From Lentisphaerota bacterium (GTDB lineage: Bacteria; Verrucomicrobiota; Lentisphaeria; Victivallales; Victivallaceae), in the NCBI GenBank assembly GCA_017134815.1, contig CP071032.1, positions 3,134,721-3,198,720 of the forward strand: DNA of 64,000 nucleotides, read 5' to 3'. The stretch's first letter is position 1; each line of letters starts with the position of its first letter. The position numbers and the translations under genes are program-made. Below, piece after piece: positions 44,369 to 55,058 of the stretch. The notes below the pieces were generated by a model. It was not told where the DNA came from and made no database searches. It saw only the letters and a list, made by a program, of their open reading frames with translations.

Positions 44369-44860
44369 TTTCACCTCAATCCAGGATAAAATAAGTATTC
44401 AGCTGTTTGACATACACACTCGGGCGCCTGCCTTGGACAGCACCTTCTCTCCAATGCTTGACAGCATACCAGCTGCATCATGCAACAATGCAGCTGAAAT
44501 CATGTTTTTTCAAATAATTTATAAACTATCATTCCATTTTTCCTTGATGCCTGCATCGACCTCTGGGCATATAGTTCCCCGGAGCAATATGCAGTTTAAA
44601 ATTTTTGAGCTCAGACAGGTTTTTCTCATTGCGGCCTGTACGGCCTTATTGGCAGCGCGTACTGTGTTGCCAGCTTCAGTCTTCCGGCGGCTTTCGCTCA
44701 GCGCTCCTTGAGCATCCGACCAATTCCTGGCTTCGCGGGCTCCGCAGTGGGCCGGTTTGGTGTTGCCGGTGCGGGCATTGCCATGATAAAGAGGTCAACG
44801 TTCGTTTAAAGTTTCAGCATTGAGAAGACGGCAGGCTTGCCAGTAATGGTATTTGAAAGA
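44369..44860. other. Intergenic region with a G+C-rich island, no convincing gene
   Basis: The flanks are ordinary intergenic sequence, but about 44625-44785 is strikingly G+C-rich (about two thirds by hand count over 44701-44760). The only open frames are short and lack ribosome sites, including a 28-codon minus-strand frame at 44698-44784 beginning MAMPAPATP. On the minus strand the text GAGCGCTGAGCGAAAGCCGCC resembles degenerate dispersed bacterial repeats. It may be a decayed gene, a repeat element or an RNA; I cannot decide. Confidence 0.4.
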
Positions 44861-44879
44861 GGCCTCTGTTGCAGAGGCC
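44861..44879. terminator. Hairpin after lipoprotein gene
   Basis: GGCCTCTG (44861-44868) pairs perfectly with CAGAGGCC (44872-44879) around TTG, 15 nt beyond the lipoprotein stop on the minus strand. Only TCTTTC follows on that strand, not a clean T-run, so termination is likely but weak. Confidence 0.5.
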
Positions 44880-44893
44880 CCCATAATAGCTTC

Positions 44894-45643
44894 TTACTGG
44901 AACCAGGTAAAAACTTCGTCTTTTTCCAGTTTCTTCTGGTCGCTGTTATTCAGCATTCTGACAAAGTCTTTTCCCCAGAGATCGGCCAGCTGGCGCAGCG
45001 GAGAATATGAAGTAAATTCACGGCTGTTAAAAAGTGCGACACGCCCCTTCTTCCTGTCTGCGAACGCAGCCATGATCTCCCGGGTATCGGAATCAGTCAA
45101 GTAACCCTCAATTGCCGCAGAAGAACCGATATCCCAGGTAGTCCGGGCCGCGGTCTTGAACGGCAGTATAATCAATCCGATTGGAGTGAAGGAAGTTACA
45201 TTGGAAAATGCCCCGATAAATGAGTTCTGTGGAACAATCTGTACGGTGTAGACCTGCAGTTTCAAAATTCCGGTTCCGGGTTTATCGACCAGCTGCCAGC
45301 GACCGTCGGCGTTTATGGCTTCTTTAAAGGCGTTGCACAGGTAAGTCTGATATTCTGTATAGGCTGCCTTCTCTTCATCAGCAGTCTGTTGTTTTACATC
45401 CTTGTTCCAGAAGTTGTTTTCAAGGTCTGGACGATTGGTTACAGGAGCAACATAAATTTTATTATATTTTGCCAGTTTGGGGTAGTCAAACCAGGCTTTC
45501 TGGAATAGACTGTATTCTTCCGGGATCTGCGGAACGTTTTCAAAAGACACGTACTCTGTTTTTTCGAGCGGTTCAGCAGTGTTGCAGCCGGCGGCAAACA
45601 GCAGCGACAACAGCAATAGCGGTACCCATTTAACAGCTTTCAT
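44894..45643 (-). CDS. Lipoprotein, paralogue of the gene at 56670-57422 (DUF3313-like)
   Basis: 249 residues. Signal peptide with lipobox LLFAAGC (Cys20), so the mature protein is lipid-anchored in the envelope. The mature part is alpha/beta with YNKIYVAPVTNRPDL, AYTEYQTYLCNAFKEAINAD, LKLQVYTVQIVPQNSFIGAF and AAIEGYLTDSDTREIMAAFADRKKGR, a pattern I associate with DUF3313-type lipoproteins. The role is unknown. AGAGG precedes the ATG. It is highly similar along its whole length to the 250-residue lipoprotein 11 kb downstream, a clear duplication. Confidence 0.82.
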   Translation of the reverse strand: MKAVKWVPLLLLSLLFAAGCNTAEPLEKTEYVSFENVPQIPEEYSLFQKAWFDYPKLAKYNKIYVAPVTNRPDLENNFWNKDVKQQTADEEKAAYTEYQTYLCNAFKEAINADGRWQLVDKPGTGILKLQVYTVQIVPQNSFIGAFSNVTSFTPIGLIILPFKTAARTTWDIGSSAAIEGYLTDSDTREIMAAFADRKKGRVALFNSREFTSYSPLRQLADLWGKDFVRMLNNSDQKKLEKDEVFTWFQ

Positions 45644-45789
45644 CTCACTACCTCTTCCATAATTATAAAATATAAGTAAGGTCCTCTAAGTTTGATTATA
45701 ATGTAGTTTCAACAGAAAATCAAAGTATTAAGACTTACTTCAAGAGCTGTGAGCTTTATTTGTACCGGAATCAAAACCTTTAAATGCAC

Positions 45790-47172
45790 TCAGCAGACGC
45801 CGGGTGAGTCAGATTTCTTCTCTGGAATGTTACCGGCTTCACGGTCAAGGTTTTTTAATACCTTTTTAATGTCTTCAATAAAATTTTCTGCCATGTCAAT
45901 GGTAAAATGCTCCCGGACAACAATTCTCAAAACAGCCAGTTCCTGGGCTGCCGGCGGCAGTGTGTATGCTGGAACAATCCAGCCGTACTGTCGCAGCCTT
46001 TTGGAAATCTTGAAAACATCGTAACCATTTTCCTCTTTCATGCACACAGCCGCTACCGGAAGATATTTTGTATCCGTCAGTACTTTGAATTTTCCGGTCT
46101 CAATGAGGGCGTTTTCAACATACTCGGCAACCTCGAGAATATTTTTAATAATTCTGGTATAGCCATTGCGCCCCAGTCGAAGGAAATTGTAATACTGAGC
46201 AAGAACCATGGAACTTGGTTTTGAAAAATTTAAACTGTAATTAGGCATGCTGCCGCCAAGATAATTAATATGAAAAATCAATTCTTCTGGAATAATCGAA
46301 CTATTCCGGAACAGCACGGTTCCCATGCCGGGATAAACCAGGCCGAACTTATGATTGGATATATTAATTGATTTTACCTGTTCCAGCCGGAAATCCCAGC
46401 GCAGGTCCGGAAAACCAAAGGCTGCAACAAATCCTCCGCTGGCAGCATCAACATGCATTGGAATATCCAGTCCTTTTTCCTTTTTTAGTGAAACTAGAAA
46501 ATCATTGATTCCGATAAAGTCATCCACCTGGCCGGTAAAAGTTGTCCCGAGTACAGTTCCGACAGCGATAGTGTTTTCGTCAACATATTGAGCGACATCA
46601 TCAGCGTTAATCGTAAATTTATCTGTTGCCAGGGGAATAACCCGCATTTCAACATCAAAATACAAGGCAAATTTTTCCCAGCAGGAATGCACATCGCCGC
46701 CGAAAACAATATTCGGACTTGAAAAGTCTCTGCCCGTTTTTTTTCGTTTTTCACGCCAGTTCCATTTGTGTGCCAGCAGCGCCAGCATTATGGCTTCAGA
46801 GGAACCTATTGTTGCAGTACCGGCAGCTTCCTCCGAATGGCAGAGGTTACCGGTCATGCGGATAACCCGGTCATGAATTGCCCGGGTTTGCGGATATTCG
46901 TCTTCGTCAATATAGTTTTTGTTCAGGGATTCTATTATGATATCTTCAGCTTCCTCTTCCATCCAGGTTGTAACAAATGATGCCAGGTTGAGAGCGGGGT
47001 TGCTGTCCAGATTCATCTCATCATGGACAAGTTGATATGCTGCCCGGGATTCCATTGATTTTTCAGGTATTTTATCCTTGGGAACTTCACATGTGACCCA
47101 GCGTCCCGCATAGGCTGAGGAGGTAAATGGCCTGACTTCTGATTTTCTGGTTGCTTTTTTCTGGTTATACAT
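45790..47172 (-). CDS. gadB: Glutamate decarboxylase
   Basis: PLP enzyme converting glutamate to GABA and CO2 with proton use. 460 residues from the ATG at 47172, close to E. coli GadB. SSEAIMLALLAHKWNWREKRK, HVDAASGGFVAAFGFP and INISNHKFGLVYPG (Schiff-base Lys in NHKFG) are family-specific, as is the C-terminal IVVREHFTIDMAENFIEDI. No glutamate/GABA antiporter gene (gadC) is adjacent, so an acid-resistance pair is not shown here. Two of the proteins near it (carbonic anhydrase, glutamate dehydrogenase) touch the same metabolites, which may be coincidence. Confidence 0.94.
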   Translation of the reverse strand: MYNQKKATRKSEVRPFTSSAYAGRWVTCEVPKDKIPEKSMESRAAYQLVHDEMNLDSNPALNLASFVTTWMEEEAEDIIIESLNKNYIDEDEYPQTRAIHDRVIRMTGNLCHSEEAAGTATIGSSEAIMLALLAHKWNWREKRKKTGRDFSSPNIVFGGDVHSCWEKFALYFDVEMRVIPLATDKFTINADDVAQYVDENTIAVGTVLGTTFTGQVDDFIGINDFLVSLKKEKGLDIPMHVDAASGGFVAAFGFPDLRWDFRLEQVKSINISNHKFGLVYPGMGTVLFRNSSIIPEELIFHINYLGGSMPNYSLNFSKPSSMVLAQYYNFLRLGRNGYTRIIKNILEVAEYVENALIETGKFKVLTDTKYLPVAAVCMKEENGYDVFKISKRLRQYGWIVPAYTLPPAAQELAVLRIVVREHFTIDMAENFIEDIKKVLKNLDREAGNIPEKKSDSPGVC

Positions 47173-47642
47173 TATATCTGTCCCCACCGTTACTTAATTC
47201 TGACATGGAATGGCTTGCATTAACAAATACACCATCAGGCCGTCTTTTGCAAAAATGGTTTTGTACTTAACGCTACATTAGTTAATAATGTCATTTTACA
47301 GTTTGTTTCTTAAAAGTTTTTTGTATTAATATCAAGCTCGAACTCTTTCTTGAAAGCAGGGTTATGATCAGCACTCATAGGTGCTTAGGGTTATATCGCT
47401 AAAATGAATAATCAAGAATAAAATATATGTTTCGCTAATGTTCTTAAGTGAAATACAAAGTAGATAATTATCTTGTCTTTATGTGCTCACCAGCTGCTCT
47501 TTTGAGCGTTATTGCAGTTTGAACAATACTATTTGTTAGGGTTATTTTGTTCAATTACAGTTTGTATTTTCAAGCTAAACGTGTATTAATATTCAACGTT
47601 AGTTTAATCATTAACATTCGTCATTGTATTTGGAGAGTAATT
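47173..47642. other. Divergent intergenic region, nothing identified
   Basis: 470 bp of A+T-rich sequence between gadB and the glycan unit. It must carry both promoters. I see no tRNA, terminator, clear operator or riboswitch core. The open frame reaches back to a TTG at 47547, but codons 47547-47642 have no ribosome site and look non-coding. Confidence 0.5.
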
Positions 47643-49307
47643 TTGTATTCGGAGATTCCAGTTCACAGAAGAATTGTATTTTGCTGTGCAGTTGTCGGCA
47701 TCATTATTTCATTGGTGCATATACTGTTCTGCACCGACGCCTATACAGATATTTCTGCATTTTACGGCCCGATTGCGGCGGCCTTTGCCAAAGGTGACTG
47801 GGCGGGTGCATACAATGGGATTATAGGTCCTTTGAATCCGGCCCTGGCAGCTGTTTTTGTTAAAATGGGGATGCATCCCTTTAACGCACTGATGACAGTT
47901 TCTTCAATATTTTATGTTTTATGCATTTTTCCGCTATACGGAATGCTCAGGATTCTTTTGAAAAACAGAAATTATGCGGCCTGGGGCTGCTTTATGTATA
48001 TCCTGACTCCCAAGATCATACGTTTTGGGTGTACTGGCCTTTTGAATTCCGGCAGGAATTTTTTTCTGGCATGGGCAATATATCTGATTCTTAGTTTTTT
48101 TGAAAAAGTAAGGGCCTGGAAGCTGGCGCTGCTTGGTGTATGCCTTGCGGGGCTGGCGCTTAATCGCGGAGAGGGGTTGCTGTATGCCCCGCTGTTTGCT
48201 TTATGGCTGTTACTGATTCCGCTGCAGAAGGCGCAGTGGCGTCTCAGCTGGAATATGCTCTGGACTACAGTGGGCAGGGTCGTCTTGGTCGCGCTTGTTA
48301 CAATAGTCTGTATTTCGCCCAGAATGTTCAGCCTCTACAGGGAAACCGGGATCCCGTCAACTGATACCCGGCAGTCTCAAGTGATAGGTAAAGCTCTGGC
48401 TGCAGTAGGGGTAAAAGTTCAGCCCCCGGCAATGAAGAAGTCTCCTGCGCCTCCAGCACCACCAGTGGCAGCCCAGCCAGAAGTGGCGAAAGTTTCTGCA
48501 CAGCCTGAGGTGAAGCAGCCGGTTAAAACAGCAGCTGTTGAGCAGTCAGGTGCAGAAAGTGTTAAGGTAAAAAGCAGTAAGCCGGCACCGGCACCTCTGC
48601 AGCGCAAAAAAGCAACTGCATATCAAGCAGTCCTCAAGAAATGCGGAAAGCTGGTTGACTGTTTTGGGCGCGGGGCCTACTGGGTTTATTTTGGTTTTTC
48701 TCTGCTTGGTATTGCGATTCTGATTTACCGCAAAGAGTTTGCTTTTAAGCTATGGCTGCCAATTTCCGTGATATTTTTCAGTACTTTGATTTTTGTGAAT
48801 GTTGTTCTGGCCTATCGTTATTTCACCTTGAATGCGATGCTTATGCTGCCTTTCAGTTTTACGGGATTATGTTTTATCTATCAACAGGCGGTAAAACTCA
48901 GGCTTAAATATATTGCTGTTATCGCGTTAATTATTATTGGTATTTTTCAAGCAAAAAACGGTATGGAAAAAGTCTTGAATCGCAAATATGACTATGAGAA
49001 GGGCATAGGAGACTGGCTGAATGAACATCGTGCTGACTTTAAAGTTGAACGAGGTGGCGTTTTAAAGATGATTTCACCGAAGCCGCAATACAGCTTCTGG
49101 AGTGGAATTCCATACATACGGGAAAGAGATCCGGCAAGATATGTGGATCCCGGATACTTGCGAAAAGAAAAAGTTAACATTGCTGTTATGGATGTAGAGA
49201 ATCCTGACATTCTGACGGCAATTGAAGGCAGCAGCCTTTATGTCGAACTGAAACAACCCTACAGGCAAATGCGGGTGTTTGTTGTTTTACCTCAGGAAAA
49301 TAAATGA
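47643..49307 (+). CDS. Polytopic membrane protein, GT-C glycosyltransferase-like
   Basis: 554 residues from a TTG at 47643, 5 nt after GGAGAG. About ten membrane helices surround an N-terminal loop TDAYTDISAFYGPIAAAFAKGDW, which resembles the acidic first loop of polyprenyl-phosphate-sugar-dependent GT39/GT83 transferases, and LTPKIIRFGCTGLLNSGRNFF. A Pro/Ala/Lys/Val-rich low-complexity insertion of about 90 residues (SPAPPAPPVAAQPEVAKVS onward, about 258-340) lies between helices, probably extracytoplasmic. The C-terminal domain is soluble. It heads an operon with a GT2 and a flippase, so lipid-linked glycan or protein-glycosylation work is expected; the donor and acceptor are unknown. Confidence 0.75.
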   Translation: MYSEIPVHRRIVFCCAVVGIIISLVHILFCTDAYTDISAFYGPIAAAFAKGDWAGAYNGIIGPLNPALAAVFVKMGMHPFNALMTVSSIFYVLCIFPLYGMLRILLKNRNYAAWGCFMYILTPKIIRFGCTGLLNSGRNFFLAWAIYLILSFFEKVRAWKLALLGVCLAGLALNRGEGLLYAPLFALWLLLIPLQKAQWRLSWNMLWTTVGRVVLVALVTIVCISPRMFSLYRETGIPSTDTRQSQVIGKALAAVGVKVQPPAMKKSPAPPAPPVAAQPEVAKVSAQPEVKQPVKTAAVEQSGAESVKVKSSKPAPAPLQRKKATAYQAVLKKCGKLVDCFGRGAYWVYFGFSLLGIAILIYRKEFAFKLWLPISVIFFSTLIFVNVVLAYRYFTLNAMLMLPFSFTGLCFIYQQAVKLRLKYIAVIALIIIGIFQAKNGMEKVLNRKYDYEKGIGDWLNEHRADFKVERGGVLKMISPKPQYSFWSGIPYIRERDPARYVDPGYLRKEKVNIAVMDVENPDILTAIEGSSLYVELKQPYRQMRVFVVLPQENK

Positions 49308-50089
49308 ATCAAGTGTCTAAAGTTAAGATATCCGTTGTTACGCCGGTTTTGAATAGTGAAAAGTATGTAAAAGAAATTGTTGAAAGTGTTTTATCTCAAA
49401 AAGGCGATTTTGAACTCGAGTACATTGTAAAAGACGGTCAGTCAACAGACCGGACACTCGAGGTGCTCAAAGACTATGAAAATCTAATCAAGGTGATTTC
49501 ATGTCCTGATACCTCAACAGAAGACGCCATTTATCAGGGCATGGAAGCAGCCACCGGCGATATAGTCTGCTGGATTGGTGCTGATGATAAATATGCCCCC
49601 GGAACATTCCAGTCTGTTGTTGATCAGTTTAAAGCCCATCCTGACCGGGACTGGCAGTATGGACGCTGCAGAATAATTGATGATAAGGGGCATGAAGTTC
49701 GCAAATGGATTACATTATATAAGAATATAATAGGCTATTTTTATTGTAGAAGAGTCCTGTTCTGTGAAAATTATATCAATCAGCCGGCCGTTTTCTTTAA
49801 ACGTTCTCTGTGGGAGAAGGTTAAAGGCAGGTTCCTTGATTACCACTTTGGCAGTGATTATAACTTGTGGATAAATTTTTCCATGCATTCAAAGGCCATA
49901 GCTGTTCATCGTTATTACAGCAGTTTCAGAAGGCATGAGGACTCAACAAGCCATAATAGCTATATTCACCAGCTTGAAGATTCTATAGAAATATCTAAAC
50001 GTTACGGCAACAATTTTTACGCCTTGATATTCAGGCTCAATAAGTTTAAAACGGTTTTGATCTATCGTTTGCTTGACAAGTTTAAATAG
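49304..50089 (+). CDS. Family 2 glycosyltransferase
   Basis: 261 residues, GT-A fold. KISVVTPVLNSEKYVKEIVESVLSQ (8-32) is the nucleotide-binding start, YIVKDGQSTDRTLEVL the first Asp motif, and CWIGADDKYAPGTF the DxD-like metal site. RRVLFCENYINQPAVFFKRSLWEK is the acceptor-side segment seen in WcaA-like enzymes. There are no membrane helices. It overlaps the preceding gene by 4 nt (ATGA) and precedes the flippase by 9 nt, so all three are co-expressed. Confidence 0.92.
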   Translation: MNQVSKVKISVVTPVLNSEKYVKEIVESVLSQKGDFELEYIVKDGQSTDRTLEVLKDYENLIKVISCPDTSTEDAIYQGMEAATGDIVCWIGADDKYAPGTFQSVVDQFKAHPDRDWQYGRCRIIDDKGHEVRKWITLYKNIIGYFYCRRVLFCENYINQPAVFFKRSLWEKVKGRFLDYHFGSDYNLWINFSMHSKAIAVHRYYSSFRRHEDSTSHNSYIHQLEDSIEISKRYGNNFYALIFRLNKFKTVLIYRLLDKFK

Positions 50090-50098
50090 AGAGTAAAT

Positions 50099-51568
50099 AT
50101 GACAAAACGACCGTTGCTGACTTTTATAAAAGGAAGTTTGATTTCGCTCATAGCGATGCTTCTGACCGGACTGGTTACCTATCTGCGCCGGCGTTATCTG
50201 GCTCTCCACCTGACCAAAGAAGAGTTTGGTTTTTTCTATGCCGCTTTTGCCTTTGTCAGTCTGCTTGCCGCTGTACTGGATTTTGGAATTGCGGGAGCAT
50301 CGCCGGTTGTTATTAGTCGACACGCAGTTTTAAAGTCGGAAAAAGAGAAAAAAGCCAATTTTACTGCTATTCTTCTGCTTAAGATGTTTTTCGGTGTCTG
50401 GGGGCTGCTGTTTATCCCTTTTGCCGGATGGCTGGTGAGCTGGTATTTTCATTTTCCTGTGGGCAAGGATGTGCTGGTAATACTTCTGATATTCAGCCTG
50501 ATTTATAATTTTACCGAAGAAGTAATGATGATAGCAGTAGGTTTTAAGGACTATCTGGGTAAGGCAATTATGGAGGTTGCATACTATACGGCGATTCTCG
50601 TTGTCATATTGATAGTTCTTGAAAACTATGGAATAAAAGGGGCGGCCTGGGCATATTTCGGCAGTGCTTTGGTGGTAATGGTTCTTGGAATTATCTACCT
50701 GACGGTAAAGTACAGAATTCGCCTGACGTTTAATTTCAAGTTAGTGTGGAAAAAAATAGTTTACCTTGCCCATTTCGGCAAGTGGCTGGCAATAGCTTCG
50801 CTGGCCAGTACCTCAATGGGGTATATTGATACTGTGATGCTGACTTACATTAAGGGACTTGAGGCTACAGCTATTTACAATATTGCCCTGCCGCTGGTTC
50901 AGATAATGAAAAGCATGTTATTTCTGCCGCTGGTATTTGTGCCAATTGCTACTGAGTTGTGGCACAAAAAGCAGACCGGCTCTATTTCTGATATCTGCAA
51001 TGCCATGCTGATGCTTATTCTGGCCGGCTTCTGGGGAATGATCATGTTTTTATCACTTTTTGGCAGGGATTTGATTATACTGCTGTTTTCCGACAGGTTT
51101 GTGGCAGCAAGCGACTCATTGACAATTCTGGGCAGTGGAATTTTATTTCTGATAATAGCTCAGTTCTTTATCGGTACCATCGCGGCAATGGAGAAGCTGC
51201 GTGCTGTCGCTTACACCGGCCTGGCAGGTGTATTGTGCAATATAGTTTTTAATGCCCTTCTCATCCCTTTCATCGGGATTGAAGGCGCGGCCCTGGCAAC
51301 TTCTTTTTCATATTTAGCTATTTTCATCATTTCCTATCTGATCTTGAGAAGGCACGTTGAAAACCTCCGGCTTTTGTATCCATGGACTTTGAATATTACC
51401 GGAATCGTTCTAGCCGGGGGAGCGTTGTATTTCAGTCATCTGCATTTCAGCTTATTGTACAGGATGCTGTTCTTTGCCGGATTGCTGCTGCTGTTTTGTA
51501 TTGCTAATTTCAGGGCAATCTGTTTTATGCTGCAGCACCTGCTGAAGCAAATGCTGGCCGAGCTTTAG
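50099..51568 (+). CDS. Wzx-type polysaccharide flippase (MOP superfamily)
   Basis: 489 residues with 13-14 predicted membrane helices. The first segment FIKGSLISLIAMLLTGLVTYLRRRYLALHLTKEEFGFFYAAFAFVS has the typical PST start (LTKEEFGFFYAAFAF as the key part), and the mid-protein ASTSMGYIDTVMLTYIKGLEATAIYNIALPLV matches the second half-repeat. It probably flips undecaprenyl-linked oligosaccharide made by the neighbouring transferase. The end lies about 65 nt from a hairpin that serves the convergent gdhA. Confidence 0.9.
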   Translation: MTKRPLLTFIKGSLISLIAMLLTGLVTYLRRRYLALHLTKEEFGFFYAAFAFVSLLAAVLDFGIAGASPVVISRHAVLKSEKEKKANFTAILLLKMFFGVWGLLFIPFAGWLVSWYFHFPVGKDVLVILLIFSLIYNFTEEVMMIAVGFKDYLGKAIMEVAYYTAILVVILIVLENYGIKGAAWAYFGSALVVMVLGIIYLTVKYRIRLTFNFKLVWKKIVYLAHFGKWLAIASLASTSMGYIDTVMLTYIKGLEATAIYNIALPLVQIMKSMLFLPLVFVPIATELWHKKQTGSISDICNAMLMLILAGFWGMIMFLSLFGRDLIILLFSDRFVAASDSLTILGSGILFLIIAQFFIGTIAAMEKLRAVAYTGLAGVLCNIVFNALLIPFIGIEGAALATSFSYLAIFIISYLILRRHVENLRLLYPWTLNITGIVLAGGALYFSHLHFSLLYRMLFFAGLLLLFCIANFRAICFMLQHLLKQMLAEL

Positions 51569-51632
51569 CTGCTGCGTTTTTCTGCAGTCCTTTTTGCCGG
51601 TCCCTGCATGTCTTAATGAAGTTTGTTGCCAT

Positions 51633-51661
51633 AAAAAGTGCCCCACCGGTTAAGGCGGGGC
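51633..51661 (-). terminator. Rho-independent terminator of gdhA (minus strand)
   Basis: GCCCC-A-CC (51640-51647) pairs with GG-C-GGGGC (51654-51661) with one mismatch. On the minus strand the stem is followed by CACTTTTTAT. As at 25714-25742, a C/T-rich tract precedes it on that strand. Confidence 0.7.
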
Positions 51662-51750
51662 GGGAGAAAAGAAGGAACAGGGTTTCAAAGCAAATCATAA
51701 CAGAAAAGAAAGGCAAAGGCAAGCTTTTTCTGTAATAATTTGCTTAGTAT

Positions 51751-53841
<2,091 letters not shown>

Positions 53842-53878
53842 AAAAGCCCCCCGGTTGAGTAAAAGTTCAACCGGAGGG
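53842..53878 (-). terminator. Terminator hairpin of mgtE (minus strand)
   Basis: CCGGTTGA (53851-53858) pairs perfectly with TCAACCGG (53867-53874), extended by three more G-C pairs past one mismatch. On the minus strand the T-run is short (GCTTTTG). It lies 12 nt from the mgtE stop. Confidence 0.68.
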
Positions 53879-53889
53879 AAAATTCAGCT

Positions 53890-55005
53890 TTAAAGTCCAA
53901 GCATAAGTTTTGCAGTTGTAAAGTAGATCAACAATCCGGTAATATCCACTATGGTAGTTAACGCCGGACTGGCGCTGACAGCTGGATCCATTTTCAGCCT
54001 GGTTGCAATCATTGGCAGCAGACAGCCGATAACAGCCGAACTGACTACCTGGATGCTGAGGGCGACCGCAATGCAGGTCCCTATTCCAATCAGAGAAAAT
54101 CCTGCGGGAATTACTGAATTCTGGGACAAAAACAATACTTTTCCAAGAGATACAAATCCAAGTATTACTGCCAGAACCATTGCCACGGATGTTTCTTTAA
54201 AGATTACTTTCAGGAAATCGCGAATAGTAATCTCTCCGGTTGCCAGGCCCCGTACTACAATTGTTGCAGATTGACTGCCGATATTGCCGCCGGTATCTGT
54301 CAGCATGGGCATGTACATAGCCAGGATCATGCAGTTAGTGAGCTGTCCTTCAAAGCTGTGGATTATTGAGCCTGATACCAGTTCAAACAAAGAAAGCGTG
54401 ACAATCCAGCCAACCCTTGCCCGGACGTTGCCCAGTATTGTGGTTTTCTTATATTCCACGCGCTCGGTTTTCTTTGCAAAGGGTTTAGCTACTGTCGGTT
54501 TGCCGCTGAGAACCGGCAGGAGGTCATTCAGCTCTATAACACCAGTAAAAGCTCCCATGGTGTCCAGCACTGGAACTGACGTCAGTCCTGAACTGCGAAA
54601 AAGCTTCAAAGCCTGTCCGCAATTATCGTTAATGTTGAGTGCTACATTCACTTTTTGCACCAGCAGACCGAGAGTATCGAGAAAACGTGCTCTCAGCAGT
54701 CTTGATGATGAAACAAAGCCGGCCACTTTATCGTTTTTATCGGTAACCCAGACAACGGTGGCAGGTTTCGCGGCAAGTCTCTCAAGGGTCTGAGAAACAG
54801 TTGTACTGACGCTGAAGGTAACACCTTCTGTTTTCATTATGTCTGTTACTGGTACCGCAGCAAGCAGAGAGCGGCTGCGAACACGGCCTGCGACCTGGGT
54901 GGCTGCTTGTGTATTTTGATCACTGCATTCTGCTTTTTCCCAGAAATTTAACTGGCGGGCAGCGGTCAAAATACCGGCAAACGGTAGTTGGAGTATCTTT
55001 TTCAT
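53890..55005 (-). CDS. mgtE: MgtE/SLC41-type magnesium transporter, N-domain reduced
   Basis: 371 residues from the ATG at 55005, 6 nt after GGAGGTG. Two CBS domains (about 55-175: VTDIMKTEGVTFSVSTTVSQTLERL, and ALKLFRSSGLTSVPVLDTMG) precede a five-helix channel domain with MYMPMLTDTGGNIGSQSATIVVRGLATGEI (key part TDTGGNIGSQ) and DPAVSASPALTTIVDITGLLIYF, both MgtE pore signatures. Canonical MgtE has about 450 residues with a superhelical N-domain of about 130 residues ahead of the CBS pair; here only about 50 residues precede the CBS domains. The N-domain takes part in Mg-dependent gating, so regulation may differ. See the leader ORF upstream. Confidence 0.9.
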   Translation of the reverse strand: MKKILQLPFAGILTAARQLNFWEKAECSDQNTQAATQVAGRVRSRSLLAAVPVTDIMKTEGVTFSVSTTVSQTLERLAAKPATVVWVTDKNDKVAGFVSSSRLLRARFLDTLGLLVQKVNVALNINDNCGQALKLFRSSGLTSVPVLDTMGAFTGVIELNDLLPVLSGKPTVAKPFAKKTERVEYKKTTILGNVRARVGWIVTLSLFELVSGSIIHSFEGQLTNCMILAMYMPMLTDTGGNIGSQSATIVVRGLATGEITIRDFLKVIFKETSVAMVLAVILGFVSLGKVLFLSQNSVIPAGFSLIGIGTCIAVALSIQVVSSAVIGCLLPMIATRLKMDPAVSASPALTTIVDITGLLIYFTTAKLMLGL

Positions 55006-55058
55006 TGTACACCTCCATGATGCCGCGCTCAACGGCAACATCGTGGCGTACAACCTTA
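55006..55058 (-). promoter_or_regulatory. Possible ribosome-site-masking hairpin before mgtE
   Basis: On the minus strand GATGTTGCCG pairs with CGGCATCAT across TTGAGCG (one T-T mismatch), and the outer arm CC can pair with GG of the mgtE GGAGG ribosome site past mismatches. The fold was done by eye. It would matter if translation of the leader frame upstream controls it. Confidence 0.35.

Noticed and set aside
47547..47642. 32-codon N-terminal extension of the GT-C-like protein from a TTG at 47547
   Set aside because: No ribosome site precedes it; GGAGAG sits at the right distance from the TTG at 47643 and the extension is A+T-rich and non-coding in look.
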